Shown in pieces: positions 50,845-60,955 of a DNA stretch of 64,000 nucleotides. A program made the position numbers and the translations under genes. Numbering within the stretch: position 1 is the first letter of the stretch; every line of letters begins with the position of its first letter. Origin of the DNA: Medicago truncatula (taxonomy: Eukaryota; Streptophyta; Magnoliopsida; Fabales; Fabaceae). The notes under the pieces are model-generated. The model was given only the letters and a program-made list of their open reading frames with translations. It ran no database searches and was not told the origin of the DNA. The DNA lies in NCBI RefSeq assembly GCF_003473485.1, contig NC_053045.1, positions 32,338,494 through 32,402,493 of the forward strand, read 5' to 3'.

Positions 50845-52029
50845 ATGAAGCAAATGGAACACGAGAAAGCGCCTATCTCAGATGCAAGATCAATAGAGGA
50901 AACTGGAATACCTATGACAACATTGTCACTTTCCTCGCGCAAAAATTCTGTTTGTCGTTTTTCTTCGAAGGAAAAGAGTGTTGGAGCGTCGAATGAGTCC
51001 GCGAAGAAACTTTCTTTACTAATAGTTTTCTATGCTATTGTTATGATTGTTGAATTTGTTGGGGGTTTGAAAGCTCACAGCTTATCTGTTATTAGTGATG
51101 CTGCACATTTGCTTTCTGATATTGGTGGATTTGCAATCTCTCTATTTGCAGTGTGGGCTTCGGGTTGGGAGGCAACGCCTCATCAATCTTTCGGGTATAA
51201 TCGACTTGAGGTTTTAGGTGCTCTTATATCTGTTCAGTTAATTTGGTTCATATCTGGTTTTTTGATATATGAAGCATTTGGTAGACTTGTTTATAAAAAT
51301 AATAGAGTGAATGGAAAGCTCATGTTTGCAATTGCCACATTTGGGTTTGTTCTTAACTGTATCATGGTTTTATGGCTTGGTCATGATCATCATCATGGTT
51401 TTGGACACTCGGGTCATGGTCATCATCACGGGCACAATCATGATCACAGTCATCATCATCATCAACATGGTCATGATCAGAGTCATCATCAATGCCATGG
51501 AGACTCGGATCATGATCATGGGATGGAGGAACTACCTAAAATAACTGATGAGGAGAACCTTACCATGCTTTCAAATGGTAAGAAGAATACTAATGTTTTG
51601 AATATAAATATCCAAGGGGCTTATTTGCATGTGATGACTGATATGATTCAATCTTTTGGAGTGATGATTGCTGGAGGAGTAATATGGGCTAAACCAGAAT
51701 GGTTTATCGTTGATCTTTTATGTACTCTAATATTCTCTGTTTTATCCTTAAGTACTACTCTACCAATGCTTAGGAATATTTTTGGAATTCTAATGGAGAG
51801 AACGCCAAGTGAGATTAATGTCATTCAGCTGGAAAATGGTCTTAGATGTATCAAGGGAGTGCAGGAGGTTCATGATTTGCATGTTTGGGCTATAACAGTT
51901 GGAAAACTGTTTCTATCTTGTCATGTAGTGGCTGAACCTGGCATAAATTCCATTGAATTACTTTCTGTGATTAAACAATATTGTGAAAACACTTATCAAA
52001 TACAACATGTAACCATACAAATTGAGTAA
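50845..52029 (+). CDS. MTPB1: Metal tolerance protein B (Zn CDF transporter)
   Basis: Cation diffusion facilitator of the Zn-CDF group that exchanges Zn2+ for H+ into the vacuole or other endomembranes. The coding part is intronless, 394 residues from the ATG at 50845, which follows a likely leader-intron acceptor. The order is: cytosolic N-terminus; six predicted membrane helices; in helix 2 the metal-binding Asp85-x2-His88-x3-Asp92 (SDAAHLLSD); between helices 4 and 5 a His-rich loop at 180-226 with about 20 His; in helix 5 His262-x3-Asp266; and a C-terminal ferredoxin-like domain with the motif DLHVWAITVG. Wording such as MVLWLGHDH, NINIQGAYLH and FGILMERTP places it, from memory, with MTPB rather than MTP1. 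The His loop contains one Cys. A LINE tail lies in the probable 3' UTR. Confidence 0.92.
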   Translation: MKQMEHEKAPISDARSIEETGIPMTTLSLSSRKNSVCRFSSKEKSVGASNESAKKLSLLIVFYAIVMIVEFVGGLKAHSLSVISDAAHLLSDIGGFAISLFAVWASGWEATPHQSFGYNRLEVLGALISVQLIWFISGFLIYEAFGRLVYKNNRVNGKLMFAIATFGFVLNCIMVLWLGHDHHHGFGHSGHGHHHGHNHDHSHHHHQHGHDQSHHQCHGDSDHDHGMEELPKITDEENLTMLSNGKKNTNVLNINIQGAYLHVMTDMIQSFGVMIAGGVIWAKPEWFIVDLLCTLIFSVLSLSTTLPMLRNIFGILMERTPSEINVIQLENGLRCIKGVQEVHDLHVWAITVGKLFLSCHVVAEPGINSIELLSVIKQYCENTYQIQHVTIQIE

Positions 52030-52121
52030 GGTTATATTCTTTTCTGCTCCATTATTCTCGCTTTATTAATTATTTGTGTGACCCATACTCATATAGATTC
52101 ACAAGACGTGCTTTTTTCTTT

Positions 52122-52300
52122 TTTGGTAAGGGCAAAAGCCCACGAGGAAAAAAACTGAACAACTAAACGAACATTCCTAGACATGCAAGCCCCGAAAATA
52201 TCATCAAAGAGGAGACTATTGAGCTCGTTAAGAAAGGTCTCCAAAATCCCAAGAATCTATAGTAAGGCTGAAATTAGTAAGTCAATCAGCACTTGTATTT
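52122..52300 (-). mobile_element. 5'-truncated LINE insertion in the 3' region of MTPB
   Basis: The sequence starts with a T-rich stretch (TTTTTTCTTTTTTGG) followed by TAAGGGCAAAAGCCCACGAG, which in reverse complement is the usual end of plant L1 elements before poly-A. It is bracketed by a direct repeat of about 45 bp (52072-52117 and 52297-52343) with two or three mismatches, containing CATACTCATATAGATTCACA in both copies. Confidence 0.65.
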
Positions 52301-52422
52301 GTGTGACGCATACTCATATAGATTCACAAGATGTGCTTTATTCTATTCTATTTTGACTTTAAACAACAGAAATACCAGTACTTGAAAATGCACATGTTTC
52401 AAGGTCCCAACTAATTTTATAA

Positions 52423-53175
52423 GCCTCTGTTTGGTTTGGCTTTTGCAAAGCCAGAATCAATTCTGGAGCATTTCAAAAGCAATTATGCAATATTTAACAT
52501 GTTTGGTTTGGCTTTTCAAAATAGCTTTTATCCTCCAAAAGCAATTCTAGTTGAAGCTACAATTCCTAGCTTCTTACTTTCCTAGAATCAATTCTACACC
52601 CTCAATTCTATTAATTCCATCCCTGCCCTCATTAATTTTTCTAACCCTTCTCCAACCGATCAACTTGGATCTAACTTGGATCAATCACAAGTTTTAAATG
52701 TAGTTTCGTCGTCAGAGATGGATCGCGTTCGAAACATAATCCGCAATGAAATTATTGAGCACAGGCAAAATAATTAGTATTGTACTTTAAATTATTATAT
52801 CAATATTTTAGTACTATAATACACATTATGTTAGTTTTGTAATAATATTTTAATACTCTATTGCACTTTAAATTCTATTATCTATTTGTAATTTTTATTT
52901 TCATGATGTTAGTATTGTAATACCTTATATTTTAGGACTATATTGCACTTAATTATCTTAATTTAGTAATTTCTATTTATTTGTATTTAACTATGTCTAT
53001 TTTGGTAATTATACATTCAAAAGTAATTTTGATCAAAACTATCCAAACAACAATCATTCTGTTTAATCAATTCTGCATTATTGCATCCAAACATAAATCA
53101 ATTCTGTCAGAATCAATTCTTTCAGAATCAATTCTGTCAGAATCAATTCTGCACACCTCAGAACCAAACACACAC
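52423..53175. mobile_element. Tourist/Harbinger-like non-autonomous element
   Basis: The ends GCCTCTGTTTGGTT and AACCAAACACACAC are inverted and flanked by TAA on both sides (52420-52422 and 53176-53178). Near the right end the palindromic word CAGAATCAATTCTG is reiterated (53107-53150), and related AGAATCAATTCTGG/AGAATCAATTCTAC words occur near the left end. No transposase frame. The assignment rests on TIR and 3-bp TSD alone. Confidence 0.55.
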
Positions 53176-53178
53176 TAA

Positions 53179-53937
53179 GACATGTTCAATCAACGACATA
53201 TTTCTTATTCCCTTTAAAATGCAAATAGTATTTGGTTTTGCTATTTCTCTTGTTCTATTTAAAATTCAACTATTTAACACCTTGAAAAGTAGCCAATGCA
53301 TTTGTGAGTTTATTTATGGACTAATTCTGTGGTGCTGTAGTGAGCTAGGCATGCTGTGTACCAACACAAATTTGTTTCAACCATTGAATCCATAAGTTCC
53401 ACAATTGGTTCAAGTGAGATATGATGAATGGTTGAAAACAATTGCGCATTGTACAACACTACCTTATTTGTGCACCATATAATTAGTCTTATTGAGTACA
53501 GTAAAAAAAGATATTGCACGTACCAAAAATATATATATTCCATTCCAAAGGGGATTATCATACATTCGGTGAAAACATCTCAAGTAACCTTGTAACAATT
53601 TAATAAACAAACACCGAATGCAGTTTTAATCTTACAAAACCTCCCTGAAACGTCAGATTCTCATTAACCAACGCTATATCATCAAATATCTGTCAGATCC
53701 AATATTACATCAATTCAAAAGAAACTATCACATCAAGGAAGAGATAACCAAAGAAACTAGCAACAACTAGTTTTGAATCTTTCACAAGCTTCCTCATCGC
53801 AACTCAACAAAGTAAAATGTAATCTACATGTTTATCTCTCACCCATAAAGAAGGAAAAATAAAAAGAGAAAGGAGCAAAATCAGAATTGGGGGAAAAAAT
53901 ACTATCTGCTAGTAACGATTTATCTGAAAATGTCACA
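53179..53937. other. Intergenic DNA and 3' UTR of the RabA2 gene
   Basis: The segment 53560-53937 is probably the 3' UTR of the - strand Rab gene. No other gene is supported. A degenerate inverted segment shares words with the neighbouring Harbinger-like element. Confidence 0.45.
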
Positions 53938-55433
53938 TTAAGTCGAACAGCAGCCTCTCTTTGTATTGGCAGATGAATCTGCAACATTGATGGTGGTTCC
54001 TTGGCCAGGAAGTGAGGTACCAGCTGCTTCCTGAGCTGCAAGTGCTTTTTTGCTTACAATATGATAAATCTCTGTCAATATGGTTTGGAATGCCTTCTCA
54101 ATGTTGGTTGCTTCCAATGCAGATGTCTCGAGAAAAGAGAGACCCTCCTTCTCTGCCAATGCTTGACCGTCATCCTCTGAAACAGCTCTAAGATGGTTCA
54201 AATCAGACTTATTTCCTGCCATCATGATCACTATGTTAGAATCCGCATGGTCCCTTAATTCACGCAGCCACCGGTTGACATTGTCAAAGGTTTGCCTCTT
54301 GGTAATGTCATATACAAGGAGAGCACCAACAGCTCCTCTGTAATAGGCACTAGTAATGGCACGGTACCGCTCCTGACCTGCTGTGTCCCAGATCTGTGCC
54401 TTTACAGTCTTTCCCTCTACCTGTGGAGGAATACAAAGAAACAACCATTGGTAACATTGTAATACAAACAAGGATTCATAGATATCTCTGCACAGCAGCA
54501 TATTAAAAAAACTTCCAACACAAGCAATAGAAAATCTACTCTCAAATCTCAATATACATCATATCATAACATTTGTTTTAAATTTTAACAACAGAGGTCA
54601 ATGAGTTCGTAATATTTTTTTAAAATGGAAAAAATGTGAGGAGATTGCACTACTCCAAAGAACACCTTTGGAATGGTGATATATAGTGTACTGAAGTGGA
54701 ATGGAATAGTTTTCGCTAGTCCCTTTTAGGGGGCGAGGTGAATGTAATTTTTTTGGGGCTTTTTGCTAAGATAAAGACCTTCAGGGTATTTACCAATAAA
54801 ATTACATTCACCTTCGCCCCCAAAGGGACTAGAGAAAACTTGAACAGGCAACATGTTGCATACAAACATTGTCATGCTTCACTAAACCAACCCTTCGGGG
54901 TTCTGAATTCAGAATATTTGGTTACTGATATGCTTAAACACACAAGATGAGTTTACATTTGCAAACTATATATCTATATTAACTTACAACAAGTCAAGCT
55001 TAGACATCAATCAATATACTTTTTTCAATGAACATGAATTAGTTCTTTGCACTTGATCACAGCAATTGAAGCTAAAATCATTCAACTATAGCAAATTAGT
55101 CGCAATTTGCAAAATTCTAATCAATCAAAAATGAAAGAAAAAAATAATGTTTAAATAACTTGGAAAATTAGAAATATTACAAGGATGAATTGGAAAAAGA
55201 TACACGTTACAAATATATGCATTAACAACGAAGCTATCGAAATTCAACACACAAAAAAATGGAAGTACCTGAAGGGTTCTGGTGGCGAATTCAACACCAA
55301 TAGTAGATTTAGACTCCAAACAAAACTCATTTCTAGTAAACCTAGAGAGAATGTTGGATTTACCAACACCAGAATCCCCGATCAAAACGATCTTGAACAA
55401 GTAATCATACTCATGATCCACCCTATGCGCCAT
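53938..55433 (-). CDS. RABA2: RabA2-type small GTPase (Rab11 family)
   Basis: Membrane-traffic GTPase of the trans-Golgi/early endosome and cell plate. Two exons on the - strand: 55433-55269 (55 codons) and 54420-53938 (160 codons and stop), joined at the conserved Gln55/Val56 position, giving 215 residues. The P-loop GDSGVGKS is at 19-26, the switch I Thr in STIGVEF at about 44, DTAGQER at 67-73 with the catalytic Gln71, NKSD at 125-128, and ETSA in the G5 region. The C-terminus KRGCCST has the double Cys (212 and 213) for geranylgeranylation. The wording ([30 protein letters not shown]) is closest, from memory, to Arabidopsis RABA2b/RABA2c. The intron contains a 131-bp foldback MITE. All GTPase motifs are intact, so it should be functional. 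Confidence 0.95.
54709..54839. mobile_element. Small foldback MITE in the RabA2 intron
   Basis: A 131-bp sequence with arms of about 46 bp. The left arm starts GTTTTCGCTAGTCCCTTTTA and the right arm ends AAAGGGACTAGAGAAAAC. Both carry GGTGAATGTAATTTT in inverted orientation. It lies in the middle of the intron. I found no convincing target-site duplication. Confidence 0.7.
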
Positions 55434-56124
55434 AGATCTTCTCCTCTCCGATCTCTAACAACCTATCAGATCCAATCACAAAATTCATTCAGATCCAAAT
55501 TCACACCATCAAAATCGCAAATCAAAACAAAGAAAATGAAGAAATAGATCTAATAACTGAATCCGAAAGGAAAAGAAGTTACCGTGAGAAGAGTTGAATT
55601 GATTTGGTGAATTTTCTTCAGCGGTTAGTTTGATTAAGTTTTCTGTGAGAGTGTGATTTGAAACGGTTCGGGTAAAAAACGAACCGTAGAGAAAGGAAGA
55701 AGAAGAGGTAGAAGGTGGAGGTTTTTTCAGAGAGGGGTGGAAAGAAATGGCCAATTGGAGAAAACGGAAATATCGATGATTGAGAAAACACTTACAACGG
55801 CGATTAAATAACGTATTATTTAATTCATTTCATTAATGTCTTTAATTAATTCATTTATTTTTTATTTCATATGTTTTTATATTGTTGAAAAACGGTGTCG
55901 TATTGGAGTATAGGACAAAGAAGATGAAGGTGACTGTGTAGGCATTGGCAAGCTGGATGGTGGGTGAATGAAGTACAAGGTGTCAATTGCCAGAGATTTT
56001 ACACGCTTTTCTTTGTTGGCCACTTTTGTTCCTTTCCTCTTTTCATATCGTTTTAAATTAATTAATCATTAACTGTGTATATTAATATTGAATATTTAAA
56101 ATAACAAACTTATAGTTGTTCTTT
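55434..56124. promoter_or_regulatory. 5' leader and promoter region of the RabA2 gene
   Basis: On the - strand the leader includes purine/pyrimidine-rich stretches at 55434-55470 and 55560-55740. Because a GT-rich segment lies between them, a leader intron is possible. Upstream, 55800-56120 is AT-rich without a recognised element. Confidence 0.4.
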
Positions 56125-57200
56125 CATCATTGTTCAGTTGGTATGAACAATGTATTGTTATAGGCTTAAATATGCAAACGCGTTTTGATTTTCGTCCTTA
56201 TAAAAAAAAGAATTAAAAACATCTCTGCAAAAAAAAAATTGTTTTAAAAAAGTCACTGGCCCAACTATTAAGTTGAAGTGGCATGGTTTTGGCCACGTGG
56301 CAGTTGCTGATTGTGCAACTTTTGCCACGTGGCGCTGACGTGGCATGCCACATAATTAATTTTTTTTTAAAATTCTAAAAATTCATTTTTTAAATTAAAA
56401 AATCTGAAAATAAATATAAAAATCATCAAAAAATTAAAAAATCAGAAAAAAAAAACTGAAAATTAATTTTTTTTATTTTTAATTAATTTTCTTTTCTTCA
56501 AAATTCTGAAAATTCATTTTTTTAAATTAAAAAATTAAAAATCATAAAAAAAATCTGAAAATTAAATTTTCGATTTTTAGTTAAAAAATTATTTTTTTTC
56601 AAAATTCTGAAAATTCATTTCTTTAAATTTGAAAATCATAAAAAAGTAAAAAAAAACTGAAAATAAAATTTTCGAAAATTCTTTTTTTTTTAATTCTAAA
56701 AATTAAATTATATTTACAAAAGTTATAAATTTTGAGATTAAATAATTTTTAATTTTATTTTTCAAAAATTTATTTCTAGATTTTAAAAATACTAATTTCC
56801 AATTTTTTCTTCATATTTAAAAAAAAAAAAAATTGAAATTTTTTATGATTTTTTAATTTATTTTCCGTTTTTTTAATTTTAAAAAATAATTCAGATTTAA
56901 AAATAAAATAAAAATTACGTGGATTGCCACGTTAGGGCCACGTGGCAAAAGTTGCACATTCAGCAACTGCCACGTGGCCAAAGCCATCCCATGTCAGCAA
57001 AAAAGTGGGGTCAGGGACCTTTTTGAAACAAAAAAATTTTTGCAGGGATGTTTTTAATTTTTTTTTTTTTTACAAGGACGAAAATAAACGCGTCCAAATT
57101 ATAGGGACGGATTGCATATTTAAGCCATTGTTATAACTCATTTGACGGCGTCAATACATCATTATATGGAGGGATGAAAGTTCGAACCCTACATACCTCA
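56125..57200 (+). mobile_element. Probable SINE split by a Mutator-like element
   Basis: TTGTTCAGTTGGTATGAAC at about 56130-56148 resembles an A box, and AAAGTTCGAACCCTACATAC at about 57178-57197 resembles a B box. Removing the element at 56163-57126 and one copy of its 9-bp duplication brings the two within about 80 bp in the same orientation. The outer borders are approximate. Confidence 0.45.
56163..57126. mobile_element. Mutator-like foldback element with perfect 9-bp TSD
   Basis: A 964-bp element with inverted ends GGCTTAAATATGCAA and TTGCATATTTAAGCC and identical flanks ATTGTTATA at 56154-56162 and 57127-57135. The arms extend about 190 bp and contain GGCCACGTGGCA and TTTTGCCACGTGGC in both. 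The centre (56350-56920) is almost pure A/T and made of AAAATTCTGAAAATTC-like reiterations. No transposase. The two short open frames in its arms are mirror images of each other. Confidence 0.88.
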
Positions 57201-57769
57201 CTTTCTTTTTTGAAGAAATCCCTAGATACCTCACTTATACACTTGAAAGTGCATTCTTTTTTCGAAGAAGCGAAAATGAAACTGTATTACTGAATACACA
57301 TTCTGACTATAACAAGGTGTACTAAAGTAGAATGCAAAGATAGTTTACAACATGTTTCAATAACAATGAAGCCAAGAGAATAAATAAATTACAAATCAAT
57401 ACCCAAGACAATGTCAACAATTTCAAGTGGAATCCATTTATTTAGATTCGAATATGGTGTCTCGCAATTCTAAGTGAGTTTTAATGGTTTTTGTCACTTT
57501 TTATAAAGAAAATTTTTTCATGGTGGTTTTAAAATAAGGTCGTTAAATGAAGTTAATAACGAGTTAATTTATACTCCGTAAGCAGAGGTGGTAAAATGGA
57601 TTGAGTTCGTTCAACCAATTCGTTTAACCATCTAATTTAAGCTTGTCATTTGAAGTCTTGAACTAGACCACCTAAAATAGTTTATCTTGTCTAACTTGTT
57701 AAAAACTAGATGTACTTGCAAAAGTACAACAATCGATATTAGGGTTTAGTATTGTATTGGTCATGCCTT

Positions 57770-58200
57770 GAGAAGGCTCTCAAGGGTGGTATTTATAGCC
57801 CTATATGGGCCTGATTTATCGTGACTTTAGTTGTAAGTAATGAGGGTATTTAGGTCTTTATGCCGAGCTCTATAGGCTTCTAGAAGCTGACTGAGGCGGC
57901 GCCCTTGGCCTTGGAGCCCTTTAGAAGGGTGTTGAGGCCTCGAGGAGGGTCCTTAGACCCTTCGGGAGGGCTTCTAGGTCTTTATGAAGATATTGACGGT
58001 CCACAGCCTCCCAAGCACGAGTCTTGGGACAAGGCGAGGTAATTATTTAACGTTCTTTTCTTTAAAAATTATTGCATCTTGTTGGTTCACAATTTTTGTA
58101 TATGTCTTTGGATGCTTTCGCCTGAGCTTTCAGAGCCCCCTTAGGGTGCTTATGCTTCGTTTCAGAGCCCCCTAGAGTGTATGTTGATCGATCTATGCGT
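57770..58200. repeat. GC-rich unclassified repeat, possible LTR
   Basis: This stretch is far richer in G+C than its surroundings. It holds a TATA-like GTATTTATAGCCC at about 57790, GGCGGCGCCC near 57896, and paired words AGAGCCCCCTTAGGGTG and AGAGCCCCCTAGAGTG at 58131 and 58163. This could be the U3/R region of an LTR, but no termini or primer-binding site are seen. Confidence 0.35.
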
Positions 58201-58984
58201 TCTATATATGTTTATTGTTCACTATAATAGGTGGATCCACCTGATCAATTTAAAAAATAGATGGTTTATGAATGTCGCTGATATAATATAATTACATTGT
58301 TTTTTAACTTTTGATCAACCTTAACTCCAATGCTCTGGTTTTATGGTAAAACAAAAGGCTTTGGACCCAAAAGTCACGAGTTTGAGTTTTGTAAGTGGTT
58401 TTGGAGGAAGGCAAAGGTAAATACACGTGTAAGATCTTCCTTGCCTTGAATTGGGTCATCATCTCCTCATCCTAAATTTACTTTGTAAAAAAAAATGTAC
58501 AACCAACCTTATGATGCAATACCTCATAATTGATCCTCTTGTTAAAATTTATGATGGTTACATGCAAGTGTTATTATTTTTATGAGATGTGAATGATGAA
58601 AAATTAATATTTTTAAAGGCTAGCCCATTGATAAGCTTAAGTTTCAACTCGACGACTCTAGTATGAATGGTGAAAAAATTCGTACCCACCGATATCCACA
58701 GATAAAATCTGTCACGGGCATGGTGCTCATGCCTTAATGAATATCCACAGAAAAAATAAATTGATATTTCAATCACTTGTTATTTTATGGATATGGATGA
58801 TTCATACTTGTTTTTTTTTACCAACTAAGAAAATTACATAAATATTTTTACTTAAATACTCGCTCGGGTCCTAAATATAAGATAAGATTCTTTTTTCAAG
58901 TTCATAGAATAAATGTTTTTGTCGAATTAAAGAACTTTGTTTTTGTTTATTGCCCATATACCTTAATTATTCAATAACCCTAAA

Positions 58985-59065
58985 AAGAAACAAGTGGGGT
59001 GTCCGGGGTTCGAACCCTGACCCCAGCACAAATTGTGCATTATCCCTTATCAAATGAGCTTTTTG
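58985..59065 (-). mobile_element. tRNA-derived SINE fragment
   Basis: The + strand text AAGTGGGGTGTCCGGGGTTC followed by GAACCCTGACCCC matches the B-box half of the copy at 39945-40055 in the same orientation. The A-box end is degraded (TCAAATGAGCTTT). Confidence 0.6.
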
Positions 59066-59592
59066 TTGAATTAAAAAACTTTGTTTTTGTTAAATGTGAT
59101 CAACTTTGTGTATGCTTTTGTTGATTGTGGGTTGTTGACCCAATGAACTTTGTTATTTCAGTAGCTTGAAATGATTTTTTTTTTTGAAGGATGAAATGAA
59201 TTTTTATGCTTTTGCTGAATGTGATGAACTTTTTTAAAAAAAAAATAAAAAATGTATGAATATTATTATATTTTAGTAAAAAGAAGAAAATGAATATGAT
59301 GAATTTTCATTGTGAAATTTTAGGTAATTATATATATTTTTTAAAACAATCATTTAGAAGAATAATACATGTGGATGCTTCAAAATCCATGAATTACTCA
59401 CTTAGAGGATACTAATACGAATATAGAGCGGACATGTATATCATATTTATTCAATAGGACACACACGCATATCATATTATTTATGCTTGTGGATATCCAT
59501 TTACATGCATACACTCAAGAGTCATGTCCCAACCCCTCCCTTGTGCTTTTGACTAGACAATTGCGGGGACAATCTTCACACTATTAGTGTTT

Positions 59593-59644
59593 AGATCTTG
59601 TTTGATTAGTGTTCAAAAAAAAAAAAAGATCTTGTTTGATTAGT
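59593..59644 (+). mobile_element. Minimal poly-A insertion with 18-bp TSD
   Basis: The 18-bp AGATCTTGTTTGATTAGT occurs at 59593-59610 and again at 59627-59644, identical. Between them are only 16 bp: GTTC and a run of A. This is the footprint expected of an almost completely 5'-truncated retroposed RNA. Confidence 0.7.
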
Positions 59645-60186
59645 AGTTTTAAGTATACAAGTCAACGCGTTCTAAGATATATCGAAAAATGTATAAAAAG
59701 ATCATAAATTTATTTTTATCCAATTGTATTGAAGGGTGGATGAGGTGCAACACAATAACTTCTCAAAGGTCAAACATCATATTACTCTTTTCGTCCAAAC
59801 AAGTTTAATTGTAAATTTTTGATGAGATCAAATGCATTAACGTTGATATGATTAGACCACATAATAATAAACTAATATGATGTTTGGACATGTGGCTAAT
59901 AGCATCATACATAAAAATTGTGAAGGTTCAATTTAAAGAGTTTTATTTTTTTGGTTACTCACAATTTAAAGAGTTTGGCTTTTACATTGAAAAAAGACGT
60001 TGAAAACTTTGCAACGTGAGTTTTTTTATGGAACGGTAAAATCAAACATATACTAATCAACTTGATAAATGTTCAAAGACCAAGCATTTTCTCATCATAT
60101 ATAAAAAGACCAAGCATTTAGTAGTTATATACTATAGACTTTTTCCTCAAAAAAAAATAAAAATACTATAGACTTTTTTGTTTTTG

Positions 60187-60190
<4 letters not shown>

Positions 60191-60266
<76 letters not shown>
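60191..60266. repeat. (TA)n microsatellite
   Basis: Thirty-eight uninterrupted TA units. Such tracts are often polymorphic in length and prone to assembly error. Confidence 0.95.
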
Positions 60267-60270
<4 letters not shown>

Positions 60271-60955
60271 TGTCATCATCATCATAAAGAAATAGTTATT
60301 GACTCGATCAGATAGAGTAGTTGTCAATTTTTTTTTTCCATAACTAGTTGTTCAATATTTTATTTATTCTCTTAAAAGAAATAGTTTATTTATTTTTTGC
60401 ATCGTAGATTTTTTTTATTTCACACAGAATGTTGGTTGTTTCAGGTATAGAATGTTTCTTTTAGAACAAACTAACAAAGTGAATTGATCTTCTCCCAACT
60501 GTTTGTGCTCATTCTCGTCCAACGTAAATTAACTCACGTTGAAAAATGCATCTACGTGAGTTAAGTCACGTTAAAAGTGCACATGTGTGAGTTAACTCAC
60601 GTTTTTTTTACAGAAATAACAATTCTAAATGGGAGAAGAACAATTCTCATAGAGAAAAAAAATGTAAAAACCCATAGATAATTGATATTCTTCCATCTAT
60701 TTTTATTTATTCTTGTCCAATGTGAGTTAACTAACGCTGCAAAATATACCCACTTGAGTTAACTCACGTTAAAAATGCTCGGCTGAGCAAATTCTCAAAC
60801 CCATAACATAATAATAATGGGCCTGTCCATATCATTGATGGACGGGTTAGTGGAACCCAGCCATTTTCAATCCAAAAACCCGGTAACAACCCGTTTCAAA
60901 ACGCGATTTCCCATTTTCATAACCAGAACGATTCAAGAACACAAGAAAATAAAAG

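Larger units (their letters stand above)
57201..60955. other. Intergenic DNA between RabA2 and elongin C
   Basis: Contains a GC-rich unclassified repeat (57770-58200), a SINE (58985-59065), a tiny insertion (59611-59626) and a TA microsatellite (60191-60266), listed separately. A tRNA-like or SINE-like fragment with TTTTATGGTAAAACAAAAGG and CACGAGTTTGAGTTT lies at about 58335-58490. At 60520-60780 the word GTGAGTTAACTCACGTT and variants occur four or more times. No gene is supported. Confidence 0.45.

Noticed and set aside
56158-57136. Two short frames, one on each strand, that resemble each other
   Set aside because: They lie in the two inverted arms of the Mutator-like element and are mirror readings of one sequence.
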